64,000 nucleotides of DNA from Archaeoglobales archaeon (lineage in GTDB: Archaea > Halobacteriota > Archaeoglobi > Archaeoglobales > Archaeoglobaceae). The stretch lies in NCBI GenBank assembly GCA_011605865.1, contig JAAOZI010000020.1, forward strand, positions 1-64,000. The letters are read 5' to 3'. Positions 40,424-48,047 of the stretch are shown piece by piece (position 1 is the first letter of the stretch; each line of letters begins with the position of its first letter). The notes under the pieces were generated by a model. It did no database searches, was not told the origin of the DNA, and saw only the letters and a list, made by a program, of their open reading frames with translations. A program made the translations under genes and the position numbers.

Positions 40424-41902
40424 ATGACAAAAGTTGAAGAAATCGAAATAAAGGATCCAAAAGACGTATTGAGACCCAGACCGTGGCCAGTTACACCACC
40501 CGCAACTAGAGAGGAGGCAAAAGAGATATATAAGAAAAGGGGTCCTGAAGCTGTAGATTTTGTTGTATGGTTGGAGGATATTCTTGGATACGAGAAGAGA
40601 TTCACAAAGCCAGAGGCTTTAACGGGAATCAGAGTTTTAGATGTAGGTATTTGGAGACTCGGTAATGCTTTCTGTTCTTCTCTTTTAGCCGAGCTTGGAG
40701 CTGAGGTTATAAAAATTGAGCCACCCACGGGAGATCCGCTTAGGTACTTAACACCATTTGGAAGAGAGGAATACATGCTAAGAGATAATGTAAAAGGAGA
40801 GCTCTGCGGTCTTGAGTTCATAAATGAAATGAGAAACAAATACTCGGTAACTCTAAACCTCGAACATCCAGAAGGAAGAGAGTTGTTCAAAAAACTAATA
40901 CCACAAGTTGATGTCGTCATTGAGAACTATCCACCCGGTTACTTCGACCAGCTTGGAATAGGTTACAGACAGCTTTCAAAGATCAATCCACGCTTGATAT
41001 ACTGCTGGATAGGGATTCTGGGTCAGTGGGGACCAATGAAGGATAGAGTCTCGAAATTTGGACAGTGGATGCTTGAGCCGTTTGGACAGGCAGCCTGTTC
41101 ATTCATTCACAACACGGGCTATCCACAGGATTTCCTTCCAAGAGGTTCTGGAGGAGATCCGACGAGGTCCGCTGCTTGGATTGCAGACTATGCTGCAGGC
41201 GAGCAAGCAGCTGTTAACATCCTAGCTGCTCTTTGGTACAGAGAGGAGGTAAGCGGAAGAGGGCAGTTCATCGAAGTGACTGCAGCTGAAGCGCTGATGG
41301 ATATTCTGGACTTCGACATTGCGTGGTACGCCTTTAACAGGAGCATAAAAGCAAGAACTGGTGCCTGGGATCCGAATCTTAACCAATACGCCTGGAATCC
41401 CTGTAAGGATGGATATATGATGATCGGTGGCCAGACGGACAGGCTGTGGTACAGAATAGGAATGTGCATTTCAAGAGACTTCCCACAGTTCGAGAGGCTG
41501 ATTAGCGAGGATCCGTTGCTCAAGGAGATGGCAGCGAGAAACGCCTTAGAGGCTCTGATAAAAACATATACGCTAACAACAATGTGGCTGAGGAACATTA
41601 CAAGGGATGTGGCTGAGGAGAAACTGATGGACTATGAAATTGCTGCCGGTCCCGTGATGTACCTCGATGAGGTTGCCGAGTACTACCACTTCAAGTATAG
41701 AAAATTCGTGGATGTCATAGAAGACGAATACTACGGCCCAATTCTGCACTGCGCACCTCCGCTTGCTTATCAGCACAGAACACCAGCAAGAGTTAAATGG
41801 ATGGGAAGGCCGTTGGGAATAGACAATGAGCACATATACGCGAAATATCTCGGAATCGGTCCAACTCAACTTAGGGAACTAAAAGAAAAGGGAATTATAT
41901 GA
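40424..41902 (+). CDS. family III CoA-transferase (CaiB/BaiF), first paralogue
   Basis: 492 residues, against about 400 for typical members. The extra length is mainly an N-terminal extension of about 65 residues ([21 protein letters not shown]). GIRVLDVG...[21 protein letters not shown] and [21 protein letters not shown] are family hallmarks. The catalytic Asp is in [19 protein letters not shown] near residue 255. It moves CoA between an acyl-CoA and a free acid; the substrate is unknown. GGAGGTGGGG before ATG 40424 sets the start. With the next gene it may form a heterodimer like succinyl-CoA:benzylsuccinate CoA-transferase. Confidence 0.88.
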   Translation: MTKVEEIEIKDPKDVLRPRPWPVTPPATREEAKEIYKKRGPEAVDFVVWLEDILGYEKRFTKPEALTGIRVLDVGIWRLGNAFCSSLLAELGAEVIKIEPPTGDPLRYLTPFGREEYMLRDNVKGELCGLEFINEMRNKYSVTLNLEHPEGRELFKKLIPQVDVVIENYPPGYFDQLGIGYRQLSKINPRLIYCWIGILGQWGPMKDRVSKFGQWMLEPFGQAACSFIHNTGYPQDFLPRGSGGDPTRSAAWIADYAAGEQAAVNILAALWYREEVSGRGQFIEVTAAEALMDILDFDIAWYAFNRSIKARTGAWDPNLNQYAWNPCKDGYMMIGGQTDRLWYRIGMCISRDFPQFERLISEDPLLKEMAARNALEALIKTYTLTTMWLRNITRDVAEEKLMDYEIAAGPVMYLDEVAEYYHFKYRKFVDVIEDEYYGPILHCAPPLAYQHRTPARVKWMGRPLGIDNEHIYAKYLGIGPTQLRELKEKGII

Positions 41903-41931
41903 ATTAATTTAAATTTTTAAGAGGTGAGAAG

Positions 41932-43341
41932 ATGCGGGAAAAAGTTAAGCCCGAGATTAAGTTTGAGGAAATACCGGGTCCGGAGGAGTTGGAGCTCGAA
42001 AAAATGCCTTATGAGGAATATTGTAGAAAAATCTTTGATCCGAAAAAGACTTTCGAAAAGCCAGAAGCGCTTAAAGGCATAAGATGGCTAAGTTGCACGA
42101 TGTACATATTCACACCGCACTCGGTTTCGAACCTAGCTGAGCTGGGTGCAGAAGTTATCAAAGTGGAAATGCCAAGAGCCGGGGATCCGATGAGGCACAC
42201 ATCACCGTTTAACGAAGCTTATCTGTATCCGCTACACGACACGAGACCGTTTACTGGAACCGGTTATGGTTACTTCCACGCAAATTTAAATGAATACTAC
42301 ATATCCCTTGATTACCACAGACCGGAAGCGAGGGAGATAGTTTACAACTTGGTTAGAATGTCAGATGGACTAACAGAATGCTACAGACCCGGAACATTCC
42401 ACAGATGGGGAATAGGTTACAAGCAACTATGCGAAATAAACCCCAGGTTTATATATGTCTGGGGAGGCGGTTTTGGCTACGGACCAAAAGTCTTTGGTGG
42501 ATCATACGATATACTGGGCCAGGCCCAAGGTGGGCTTGCGAGCATAACAGGCTTCCATGAAGATTTTGGCGGTCATCCAGTTAAGCACACAAACTGGGTC
42601 ATAGACTGGTATTCTGGAACAATGATAACGGTTGGCGTTCTTGCAGCACTCTACTGGAGAAGAAAAACAGGACTTGGAACTATGATAGAATTCTCCCAGG
42701 TCCACTGCGCTACAAGAGCTTGCGGCTATGGAGTTCCGCTGTACGGGAGATTTGGAATTGTCAGGCAAAGATGGGGTAACTGGGACACCCAGCTTTGCGT
42801 GCACGGAATAATTAGAACTGGAAAGTCTGATTATCCCAACGATCCAAATCCGCAGCTAAGAGAGGAGGCTAAATACGTTATGGTCAGCGCATTCCAAGAT
42901 GAGGATTTCAGAGAACTATGCTACGTGATCGGAAGGCCGGATCTCTGGGAGAAGTACAAGACACACAAAGAGAGATTAAAGCCGGAAGCCCAGATTGAGA
43001 TATATGGAGCACTGGAGCAGTGGGCATCCGATAAGACCAGATCGGAAGTCGTTGACATTCTGACAGATGCAGGCTTGCTTGCGATGCCAGTTATGAACGA
43101 CAAAGAAGTCTATGAGTGCCAGCATTTCAGGGAGAGGGGTACGATAAGGTGGATTGAGGATCCCATATTCGGAGACGTTCTCGTACACGGCGGATTCTCG
43201 GTCGGCCTACTCTCAGAAACACCGAGGAGGGTCAGATGGGTATGGAGGCCAGTGGGGGCTGATAACGTAAGAGTGTACCATGAACTGCTTGGATACCCAA
43301 TAAGCCAGATAAAGGAGTGGTATGATAAAGGAATTATATAA
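41932..43341 (+). CDS. family III CoA-transferase (CaiB/BaiF), second paralogue
   Basis: 469 residues, again with an N-terminal extension. [36 protein letters not shown] and [30 protein letters not shown] mark the family. The catalytic-type Asp is kept in [22 protein letters not shown] near residue 225, so both paralogues look active. AGAGGTGAG lies before ATG 41932, 29 nt after the preceding gene. Its TAA overlaps the ATG of the following zinc-ribbon gene, which points to co-expression of the whole cluster. Confidence 0.88.
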   Translation: MREKVKPEIKFEEIPGPEELELEKMPYEEYCRKIFDPKKTFEKPEALKGIRWLSCTMYIFTPHSVSNLAELGAEVIKVEMPRAGDPMRHTSPFNEAYLYPLHDTRPFTGTGYGYFHANLNEYYISLDYHRPEAREIVYNLVRMSDGLTECYRPGTFHRWGIGYKQLCEINPRFIYVWGGGFGYGPKVFGGSYDILGQAQGGLASITGFHEDFGGHPVKHTNWVIDWYSGTMITVGVLAALYWRRKTGLGTMIEFSQVHCATRACGYGVPLYGRFGIVRQRWGNWDTQLCVHGIIRTGKSDYPNDPNPQLREEAKYVMVSAFQDEDFRELCYVIGRPDLWEKYKTHKERLKPEAQIEIYGALEQWASDKTRSEVVDILTDAGLLAMPVMNDKEVYECQHFRERGTIRWIEDPIFGDVLVHGGFSVGLLSETPRRVRWVWRPVGADNVRVYHELLGYPISQIKEWYDKGII

Positions 43342-43826
43342 TGGGGGTGATGGATTTGACCGAAATCATATGGTGTAAACATTGCAATACCGTCAATTAT
43401 TTGGACCCCTATACTTTTTGGAACTGGAAAGGGAAAGTAAAGTGCGCTGGTTGCGATCGAGTGTATTACGTGCACATAATCCAAGGCTTTTACTATGAAG
43501 GCCCAAAGGAGATGCCACCCGGGGAGCCATACGATATTATGCCGCTCTATGCGGATAAACCGCTAGAAGGTTATGAGAGCTACAAACCGGGAACGCCTGG
43601 CAGAACGAGACCCTATCTCTGCTTGCCAAGGGAGATATATCTAGGAAAAGCTGACAAGGTGAAGTTCAGTATAAGAGGGAGACCTGTAAGAGGTTGGGCA
43701 CCGCAGCCTCCATCCTCTGGCTTAGCCGGTTCGCAAGGATTTAAGTGGGATATTGAAAAGCTTTCGCCTGACGTCTGGAAAGAGTATCAAGTGAAACTTA
43801 GGAAAGGGGAAGTTAGGGAGTGGTGA
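43341..43826 (+). CDS. zinc-ribbon protein of the CoA-transferase cluster
   Basis: 161 residues, not a family I can name. The N-terminus holds two CxxC knuckles, WCKHCNTV and CAGCDRVYYV about 18 residues apart, a zinc-ribbon or rubredoxin-like site. The remainder is rich in Pro, Gly, Tyr and Trp (YEGPKEMPPGEPYDIMPLYADKPLEGYESYKPGTPGR) with little regular structure expected. ATG 43341 overlaps the upstream stop; ATG 43350 is an alternative. It may be a structural or electron-transfer partner of the CoA-transferases or of an enzyme encoded elsewhere. Confidence 0.6.
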   Translation: MGVMDLTEIIWCKHCNTVNYLDPYTFWNWKGKVKCAGCDRVYYVHIIQGFYYEGPKEMPPGEPYDIMPLYADKPLEGYESYKPGTPGRTRPYLCLPREIYLGKADKVKFSIRGRPVRGWAPQPPSSGLAGSQGFKWDIEKLSPDVWKEYQVKLRKGEVREW

Positions 43827-43828
43827 GT

Positions 43829-44062
43829 ATGGTCGAGAAGAAGCTAACTCCTGAAGAATTCAGGCTAAAGATCCTCGAACCGGCTAAAAAAACAGACCAC
43901 ATTTGCTGGACTTGCAAACACCTTAAGCCTGTTATAAAGGGTTCAAAGCTGCCTCCGGCAGACCTAATCGGCTGGTGCAAGAAACTCCACTGGCCATTCT
44001 ATTGGTGCATACCTGAAAACTTAGTTGTTAAGAAGTGCATCGGCTATGAGAGAATCGGTTGA
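43829..44062 (+). CDS. small Cys-rich protein, possible Fe-S binding
   Basis: 77 residues. Cys are in HICWTCKHLKP, GWCKKLHWPFYWC and VVKKCIGYE, so the spacing is C-x2-C, C, C, C. Aromatic residues surround the Cys. This resembles the small HiPIP-like Fe-S subunits of glycyl radical enzymes (such as BssB/BssC of benzylsuccinate synthase) in size and layout, but no glycyl radical enzyme is in the window and the similarity is by eye only. ATG 43829 is chosen over the track's 43820. It overlaps the next gene. Confidence 0.55.
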   Translation: MVEKKLTPEEFRLKILEPAKKTDHICWTCKHLKPVIKGSKLPPADLIGWCKKLHWPFYWCIPENLVVKKCIGYERIG

Positions 44063-44300
44063 AAAGGAACTGGAGGTCCTGAAGAAAATGGTTTCTGCAT
44101 GGAGAAAGTTCTACGAAGAGACACCTTATCCAGGGTGTGAAAGAGATTTTAGCTTTGAAATCGAGGAATACCTCCTTCCCTATTTGAGGAGACTATACGA
44201 ATGTGGATACATAAATGATTCCCAAATTAATTTTTTATCGTTTTGTTATGAACAAATCGAAGAGCTTTGCAGAAATATAGGCAAAAAGTTGGAGGTGTGA
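44046..44300 (+). CDS. uncharacterised small helical protein
   Basis: 84 residues from ATG 44046 (MRESVEKELEVLKKMVSAWRKF). Mostly helical and acidic, with Cys in PGCERDFSF, RLYECGYI, SFCYEQI and LCRNIG. No recognised family. It overlaps the preceding gene by 17 nt and ends two bases before the next ATG, so it is clearly part of the operon. The track's longer start lacks a ribosome site, as does this one, and coupling to the upstream gene may suffice. Confidence 0.5.
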   Translation: MRESVEKELEVLKKMVSAWRKFYEETPYPGCERDFSFEIEEYLLPYLRRLYECGYINDSQINFLSFCYEQIEELCRNIGKKLEV

Positions 44301-44302
44301 AA

Positions 44303-44737
44303 ATGCCCGCAAAATGCCGTGTAGTCGTTTGCGGTTTCGATCCCATGCTGGTTAGGGGTTATGTAAAAACTGGTGCTAGAGCTCTCTGGTGGCATCTCCC
44401 AGACGAAATTTACGAAGAATTCCAAGTCAAACCCGGCGACGCAGTTATCGGCACTCTGCATGCAGTTTATAATCAGAAAGGCGAAAAAGTTGCCGAACCC
44501 AACGAGAAATTTAAATGGTCAACTGCTAAAGAATCAGGTCTTACAGTGGTGTTGCCACCCGAAGTCATAACCAAGTATCGACTGACTGCATGGCATTTCT
44601 TGGAAATGAGTATCGAGGCTATAGAAAAAGGAAGGAAAGTTGTTGAAGTCTATCCCGGAAAAGAGGTTAGATCGAGCAAGTGGTGGCCAGAAAATAAGAT
44701 GAAATTCCACTTCTACCTAGAATACATACCACTCTAG
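44303..44737 (+). CDS. uncharacterised protein of the CoA-transferase cluster
   Basis: 144 residues, no family recognised. GGAGGTG at 44290-44296 fixes ATG 44303, so the 12 extra residues of the track ORF are rejected. Two segments, DEIYEEFQVKPGDAVIGTLHAVY and VVLPPEVITKYRLTAWHFLEMSIEAI, have the rhythm of AbrB/swapped-hairpin beta folds, which is only an impression. Many Trp residues (ALWWHLP; SSKWWPENKMKF) are unusual for a DNA-binding AbrB protein. It may be a ligand-binding or regulatory partner of the enzymes upstream. Confidence 0.5.
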   Translation: MPAKCRVVVCGFDPMLVRGYVKTGARALWWHLPDEIYEEFQVKPGDAVIGTLHAVYNQKGEKVAEPNEKFKWSTAKESGLTVVLPPEVITKYRLTAWHFLEMSIEAIEKGRKVVEVYPGKEVRSSKWWPENKMKFHFYLEYIPL

Positions 44738-44744
44738 TGAGAAA

Positions 44745-45848
44745 ATGGGCTGGTGTTCTCTGTTTGAAGTTTCCAATTCTTTTTTTAGAAAACTGCTTTT
44801 TCTAGAGGGTTTTTATTCCTCTTCAAATTCCTATATTATTTTGGGAGATATTTTGACAATAATAGATCCCGGAAACGACTACACAGCTCTTTTAGACCTT
44901 CTTGAACTAGGATTCAAGCCATCAGACATCAAAAGAGTTATCATAACCCACGGCGAGTATGACCATTCGATGGGTATATTTGAACTCATGAACTACCGAA
45001 GCGCAAGAGATTTGGAAGTCATCATGCACGAAATGGGGCCAGCAACGCTTAAAGAGACTGTCGAGAGAAGAGGTGGTAAAATTGTAGAAGTAAGGGGTGG
45101 AGAAACTCTGAAATTGGGTGATTGCGAACTCAAAGTTTTTCACACACCCGGGCACACGATAGATAGCATATGCCTGTATCACGAGGAGACGCATACACTT
45201 TTCAGCGGGGATACAGTAATACCAGGTTCGGTAGCGGCACCGAACCCGGCTGCAATGGGTAACATCAGAGATTATATCTTATCTTTAAGATTTCTAAGAA
45301 GAATTCCTGTCAAAGCGTTACTGCCAGGCCATGGTGCACCAGTAATTGGCAACTGCAAAGAGTTCATAGAGAGAACGTATGAGGAATTAATTAAAAGCAT
45401 AACTGGAGAAATAGAGTTAAGTGAGGCTGCAGAGATTCTCCTAAGGCATGGATACATCGAAGAGGCAATTTTCTGTTGTGACAAAGGGATTAAAGCAAAT
45501 TCGGAAGATAGGAGTCTACTAAAACTAAAAGCTGTATGTCTAAACAGTCTTGGAAGATTTGAAGAGACTTTGGAAATTCTAAATGAGCTTCTAAAAGAGC
45601 GAAAAGATGCCTATACACTTACAATCAAGGGATACGCATTGATGGGGCTAGGAGAATATGAGAAAAGTATAGAATGTTTTGATGAAGCGCTTAGAATAAA
45701 TCCAAATATGGTAGAGGCAAAAATTTACAAAGGCATTGCTTTTATGCTTTTAGGGAGAGTGGAAGAGGCCATGAAAATACAGGAATTCAAAAATGAATAC
45801 ATTAGAATATTTGAAGGAGAAGTCAAAAAGTTAAAGAGTTCGAGGTGA
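44745..45848 (+). CDS. metallo-beta-lactamase-fold protein with TPR repeats
   Basis: 367 residues. Residues 1-205 form an MBL domain: VIITHGEYDHSMG, VFHTPGHTIDSICLY, LFSGDTV and LLPGHGAPV. The first motif is HxExDH rather than the usual HxHxDH. Glu at this position is found in diiron flavodiiron-type proteins. Residues about 225-350 are TPR-like helices (AAEILLRHGYIEEAIFCCDKGI; ALMGLGEYEKSIECFDEALRINPN). No flavodoxin domain is present. It follows the CoA-transferase cluster by 8 nt. Thioester hydrolysis and redox or O2 sensing are both conceivable. Confidence 0.75.
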   Translation: MGWCSLFEVSNSFFRKLLFLEGFYSSSNSYIILGDILTIIDPGNDYTALLDLLELGFKPSDIKRVIITHGEYDHSMGIFELMNYRSARDLEVIMHEMGPATLKETVERRGGKIVEVRGGETLKLGDCELKVFHTPGHTIDSICLYHEETHTLFSGDTVIPGSVAAPNPAAMGNIRDYILSLRFLRRIPVKALLPGHGAPVIGNCKEFIERTYEELIKSITGEIELSEAAEILLRHGYIEEAIFCCDKGIKANSEDRSLLKLKAVCLNSLGRFEETLEILNELLKERKDAYTLTIKGYALMGLGEYEKSIECFDEALRINPNMVEAKIYKGIAFMLLGRVEEAMKIQEFKNEYIRIFEGEVKKLKSSR

Positions 45849-45852
45849 TAAA

Positions 45853-46194
45853 ATGAATTTCGAAGGTATCGTCGAAGGTTACGAACTAAAATTTAAAGCG
45901 AGCGAAGTTGAAATAGGAAAAGGATACGGAATCTTCTTGCTTTTCATAGAGATGCCAAATGTCAAGCATCATGGCTTCTTTATCGAGAAGGATGGTCTAA
46001 AAATAGCTAAAGGTGTCATAGCCAAATATGTAAGAGATATGAACATTGAGACTCTCGAGGTGGTAGCACCACCTCCGCCAGATTCCAATGCAGTTTTAAT
46101 GGTGAGAATTGGAGGAGAGGAGTTTGAAAGAGTCCTAAAAAGAATAGCAAAACACATCTGCGATTTTCTAAAATCTCAGCAATTCATTAAATGA
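45853..46194 (+). CDS. uncharacterised 113-residue protein
   Basis: Not recognised. An alternating alpha/beta pattern with VVAPPPPDSNAVLMVRIGGEEFERVLKRIAKHICDFLKS at the C-terminus; no Cys motif or membrane segment. GAGGTGAT just before ATG 45853 is a strong ribosome site, and the gap to the MBL-TPR gene is 4 nt, so it is probably the last gene of the operon. The end is followed by AT-rich DNA. Confidence 0.5.
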   Translation: MNFEGIVEGYELKFKASEVEIGKGYGIFLLFIEMPNVKHHGFFIEKDGLKIAKGVIAKYVRDMNIETLEVVAPPPPDSNAVLMVRIGGEEFERVLKRIAKHICDFLKSQQFIK

Positions 46195-46234
46195 TTTCCG
46201 ATACTTGGAAAATGTTCAACTATTGACTTTCTTT

Positions 46235-46609
46235 TTAAATTATCATCGAGGTCGGTGGTATATGCTTGAACTTTATCTCATTATTCTCGATGTAGATTCC
46301 GTAGCTTTCCATTATATTTAATCCTATAATCGCATCTACCGCTAAATCCTTGATAACTCCAACAGTCTCCTCCTCGGGCAAAACATAGCCCTCAATCTCC
46401 AAGAAAACAGCTGTCCTTCCGATAACATTAGCAAATTTCCCCTTCACAGCTAAGGGAACTTTCTTTGGCTCCTTATAAGGCTCGTAGCCAACCTTCTCTG
46501 CGAGCTCTTTGCCGATATAGCTCCTTCTCGATCCGGTATCGAATAAAGCTAGGGCCTCTACAGCTTTACCATTTTTATGCACTTTGATCCTTTTTTCAAC
46601 CTTAACCAT
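46235..46609 (-). CDS. retropepsin-like aspartyl protease domain protein
   Basis: 124 residues consisting of a single pepsin/retropepsin-type lobe. ALFDTGSRRSYIGKELAEKVG holds the catalytic D-T-G-S near residue 24. VDAIIGLNIMESYGIYI near 95-110 is the typical hydrophobic-hydrophobic-Gly element. VPLAVKGKFANVIGRTAVFLEI would be the flap strands. It should dimerise to form an active site. No signal peptide. It is a single gene between the CoA-transferase operon and an IS fragment; its substrate is unknown. Confidence 0.75.
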   Translation of the reverse strand: MVKVEKRIKVHKNGKAVEALALFDTGSRRSYIGKELAEKVGYEPYKEPKKVPLAVKGKFANVIGRTAVFLEIEGYVLPEEETVGVIKDLAVDAIIGLNIMESYGIYIENNEIKFKHIPPTSMII

Positions 46610-46679
46610 TGATATCTCTCTAACATGTTTAAATATAAAGCTTTTGGAACAACATATTTAAGCTTACAGAAACCTGTTT

Positions 46680-46880
46680 GAAGTGGCGAGCTCTCCCGTC
46701 CTAGAGGATGAAAGGCGGGGAGTTTTAGAGCTACATTTCTCTTTGCAGATTCAGCCCTAGGCCGGGTCTCTGACTGGGTTATGAGGCTTCAAGGGAAATT
46801 TGCTAACGCAGTCGTAGTGAATGAAAAATCCAATACCAGCATCCCTAAGATTGGCTCTCCAACGCTCTAAAGCCTGAGAG
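46680..46880 (-). mobile_element. degenerate 3' fragment of an IS200/IS605-type element
   Basis: The minus strand holds a broken coding remnant (ERWRANLRDAGIGFF...NPVRDPA then stop). A block shared with the copy at 47.75-47.80 kb follows (CCTAGGGCTGAA...AAATGTAGCTCTAAAA against CCTAGGCTAAA...GAATGTAGCCCTGAA). The end is a hairpin, CCCCGCCTTTCATCC..GGACGGGAG. From 46881 to 47010 I see only a TATA-like TTAAATATG and AGGTGAT for the next gene. Confidence 0.45.
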
Positions 46881-47010
46881 ATTACAATCATTAATAGCTT
46901 TTCTATCATCCCCGCGCCCCAATTGGAGAGACTTCCGAGATGAGAAAAAGGTTAAATATGAGGAGTTTGTCTTTAGGGCAAGTAACTCCTAAAAAGTCAG
47001 GTGATCTAGA

Positions 47011-47730
47011 ATGGAGGTATCTAAGCTTAAATTTAGAAGTTTAGACGGGAAAGAAGTACCGGCATTTTTTGTAAAGAGTGGGAGTTCGAAGGCAGCTTTA
47101 CTCATACATGGTTACTCTTCATCAAAGCACGAATTATTGGGCCTAGGTTACGAGATCGCTGAAAGAGGCTATGACGCCTACATTATAGACTTAAGAGGAC
47201 ACGGTGAGAATAAGCATATTCTCGATGAGGATGTGATTAACGATGTGGAGGGTGTGATAAGGGAGCTTAGAAGAAATTACAGCTACATCTTAACGATTGG
47301 ACACAGTCTTGGTGGTTTGCTGGGTTTAAAGAGCTCCTCAGACTTTGTAATTGCCATTTCACCGCCACTCTTCTCTGAAATACCAAAAACAGCCAAATTT
47401 ATGCTAAGAGTTAACTCATGCAAAGTAAGGGAAAAAGATGATGATGTTCTTTTCAGAATTCTTAAAAAATATAATCCAGTCGAAAGGGAGAGGGATGCAT
47501 TGATATTATGTGGAATTGGAGAGTCGAAAGGGATAAAAGCCGCTATTGAAAGCTGGAGCAAAAGTAGAAATGTTAGAGTTGTATTTTTAGACGAAAATCA
47601 GGCAAAGTTGCCGGAAATCGATGTAGAATGCGAAGAACTCAAACGTTATATTCCAAATTTCGTGAGCCATCAAGCAATTGTGCACGCCGTCGTCAGCATT
47701 TCTAAGTATCTGACCTCCTCCACGCCCTAA
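47011..47730 (+). CDS. alpha/beta hydrolase
   Basis: 239 residues. AALLIHGYSSSKHELLGLG carries the oxyanion-hole HG, YDAYIIDLRGHGENKH the second strand turn, and LTIGHSLGGLLGLKSS the nucleophile Ser of GxSxG near residue 95. IVHAVVSISKYL near the end contains a His that could complete the triad. AGGTGAT lies 5 nt before ATG 47011. The last five or so codons and the TAA fall inside the right end of the IS fragment at 47715, so the native C-terminus may have been replaced. Esterase, thioesterase and lipase are possible. Confidence 0.75.
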   Translation: MEVSKLKFRSLDGKEVPAFFVKSGSSKAALLIHGYSSSKHELLGLGYEIAERGYDAYIIDLRGHGENKHILDEDVINDVEGVIRELRRNYSYILTIGHSLGGLLGLKSSSDFVIAISPPLFSEIPKTAKFMLRVNSCKVREKDDDVLFRILKKYNPVERERDALILCGIGESKGIKAAIESWSKSRNVRVVFLDENQAKLPEIDVECEELKRYIPNFVSHQAIVHAVVSISKYLTSSTP

Positions 47731-47925
47731 AGGCGAACGTCGCTGCCAGAGGTTCAGGGCTACATTCCCCCTTTTTCGGAGTTTAGCCTAGGTCACTCTT
47801 GGCCCATTACCCCTGCCAGATCAGCGTTGAATGCCTTTTTCAGCCTTTCGCATTTAAAAAGCCCTCTTTTAATCCTTTTCTCGCAACCATCTCCATGTAT
47901 CGGCATTCAGATGTTGGATTCAATC
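47715..47925 (-). pseudogene. TnpB C-terminal remnant with IS right end
   Basis: The minus-strand frame HGDGCEKRIKRGLFKCE..KKAFNADLAGVMGQE, then stop, resembles the zinc-finger end of TnpB (RGLFxCxxCGxxFNADLVGA), with the second CxxC lost. Downstream on the same strand comes the non-coding tail, ending in GCCTTTAGGGCGTGGAGGAGGTCA, a typical right-end hairpin. The upstream part of the gene is missing. The fragment abuts and partly encodes the end of the alpha/beta hydrolase gene. Confidence 0.6.
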
Positions 47926-48013
47926 TGACCTAAAAGGCTAAAAAGATTTTTCAGTTAAATTTTTTTGAAATTAAAAAACTTTTTAAACTTTTAAAATTAA
48001 AACGATTAAAACC

Positions 48014-48025
48014 GAAAACTTTAAA
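48014..48025 (+). promoter_or_regulatory. promoter of the acyl-CoA synthetase gene
   Basis: GAAAACTTTAAA is identical to the core at 40359-40370 before the CoA-transferase operon. Its TATA part is about 25 nt from ATG 48048, and no Shine-Dalgarno site is present, so the mRNA is likely leaderless. Confidence 0.5.
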
Positions 48026-48047
48026 GTCTATCTTCTAACATTTAAAC

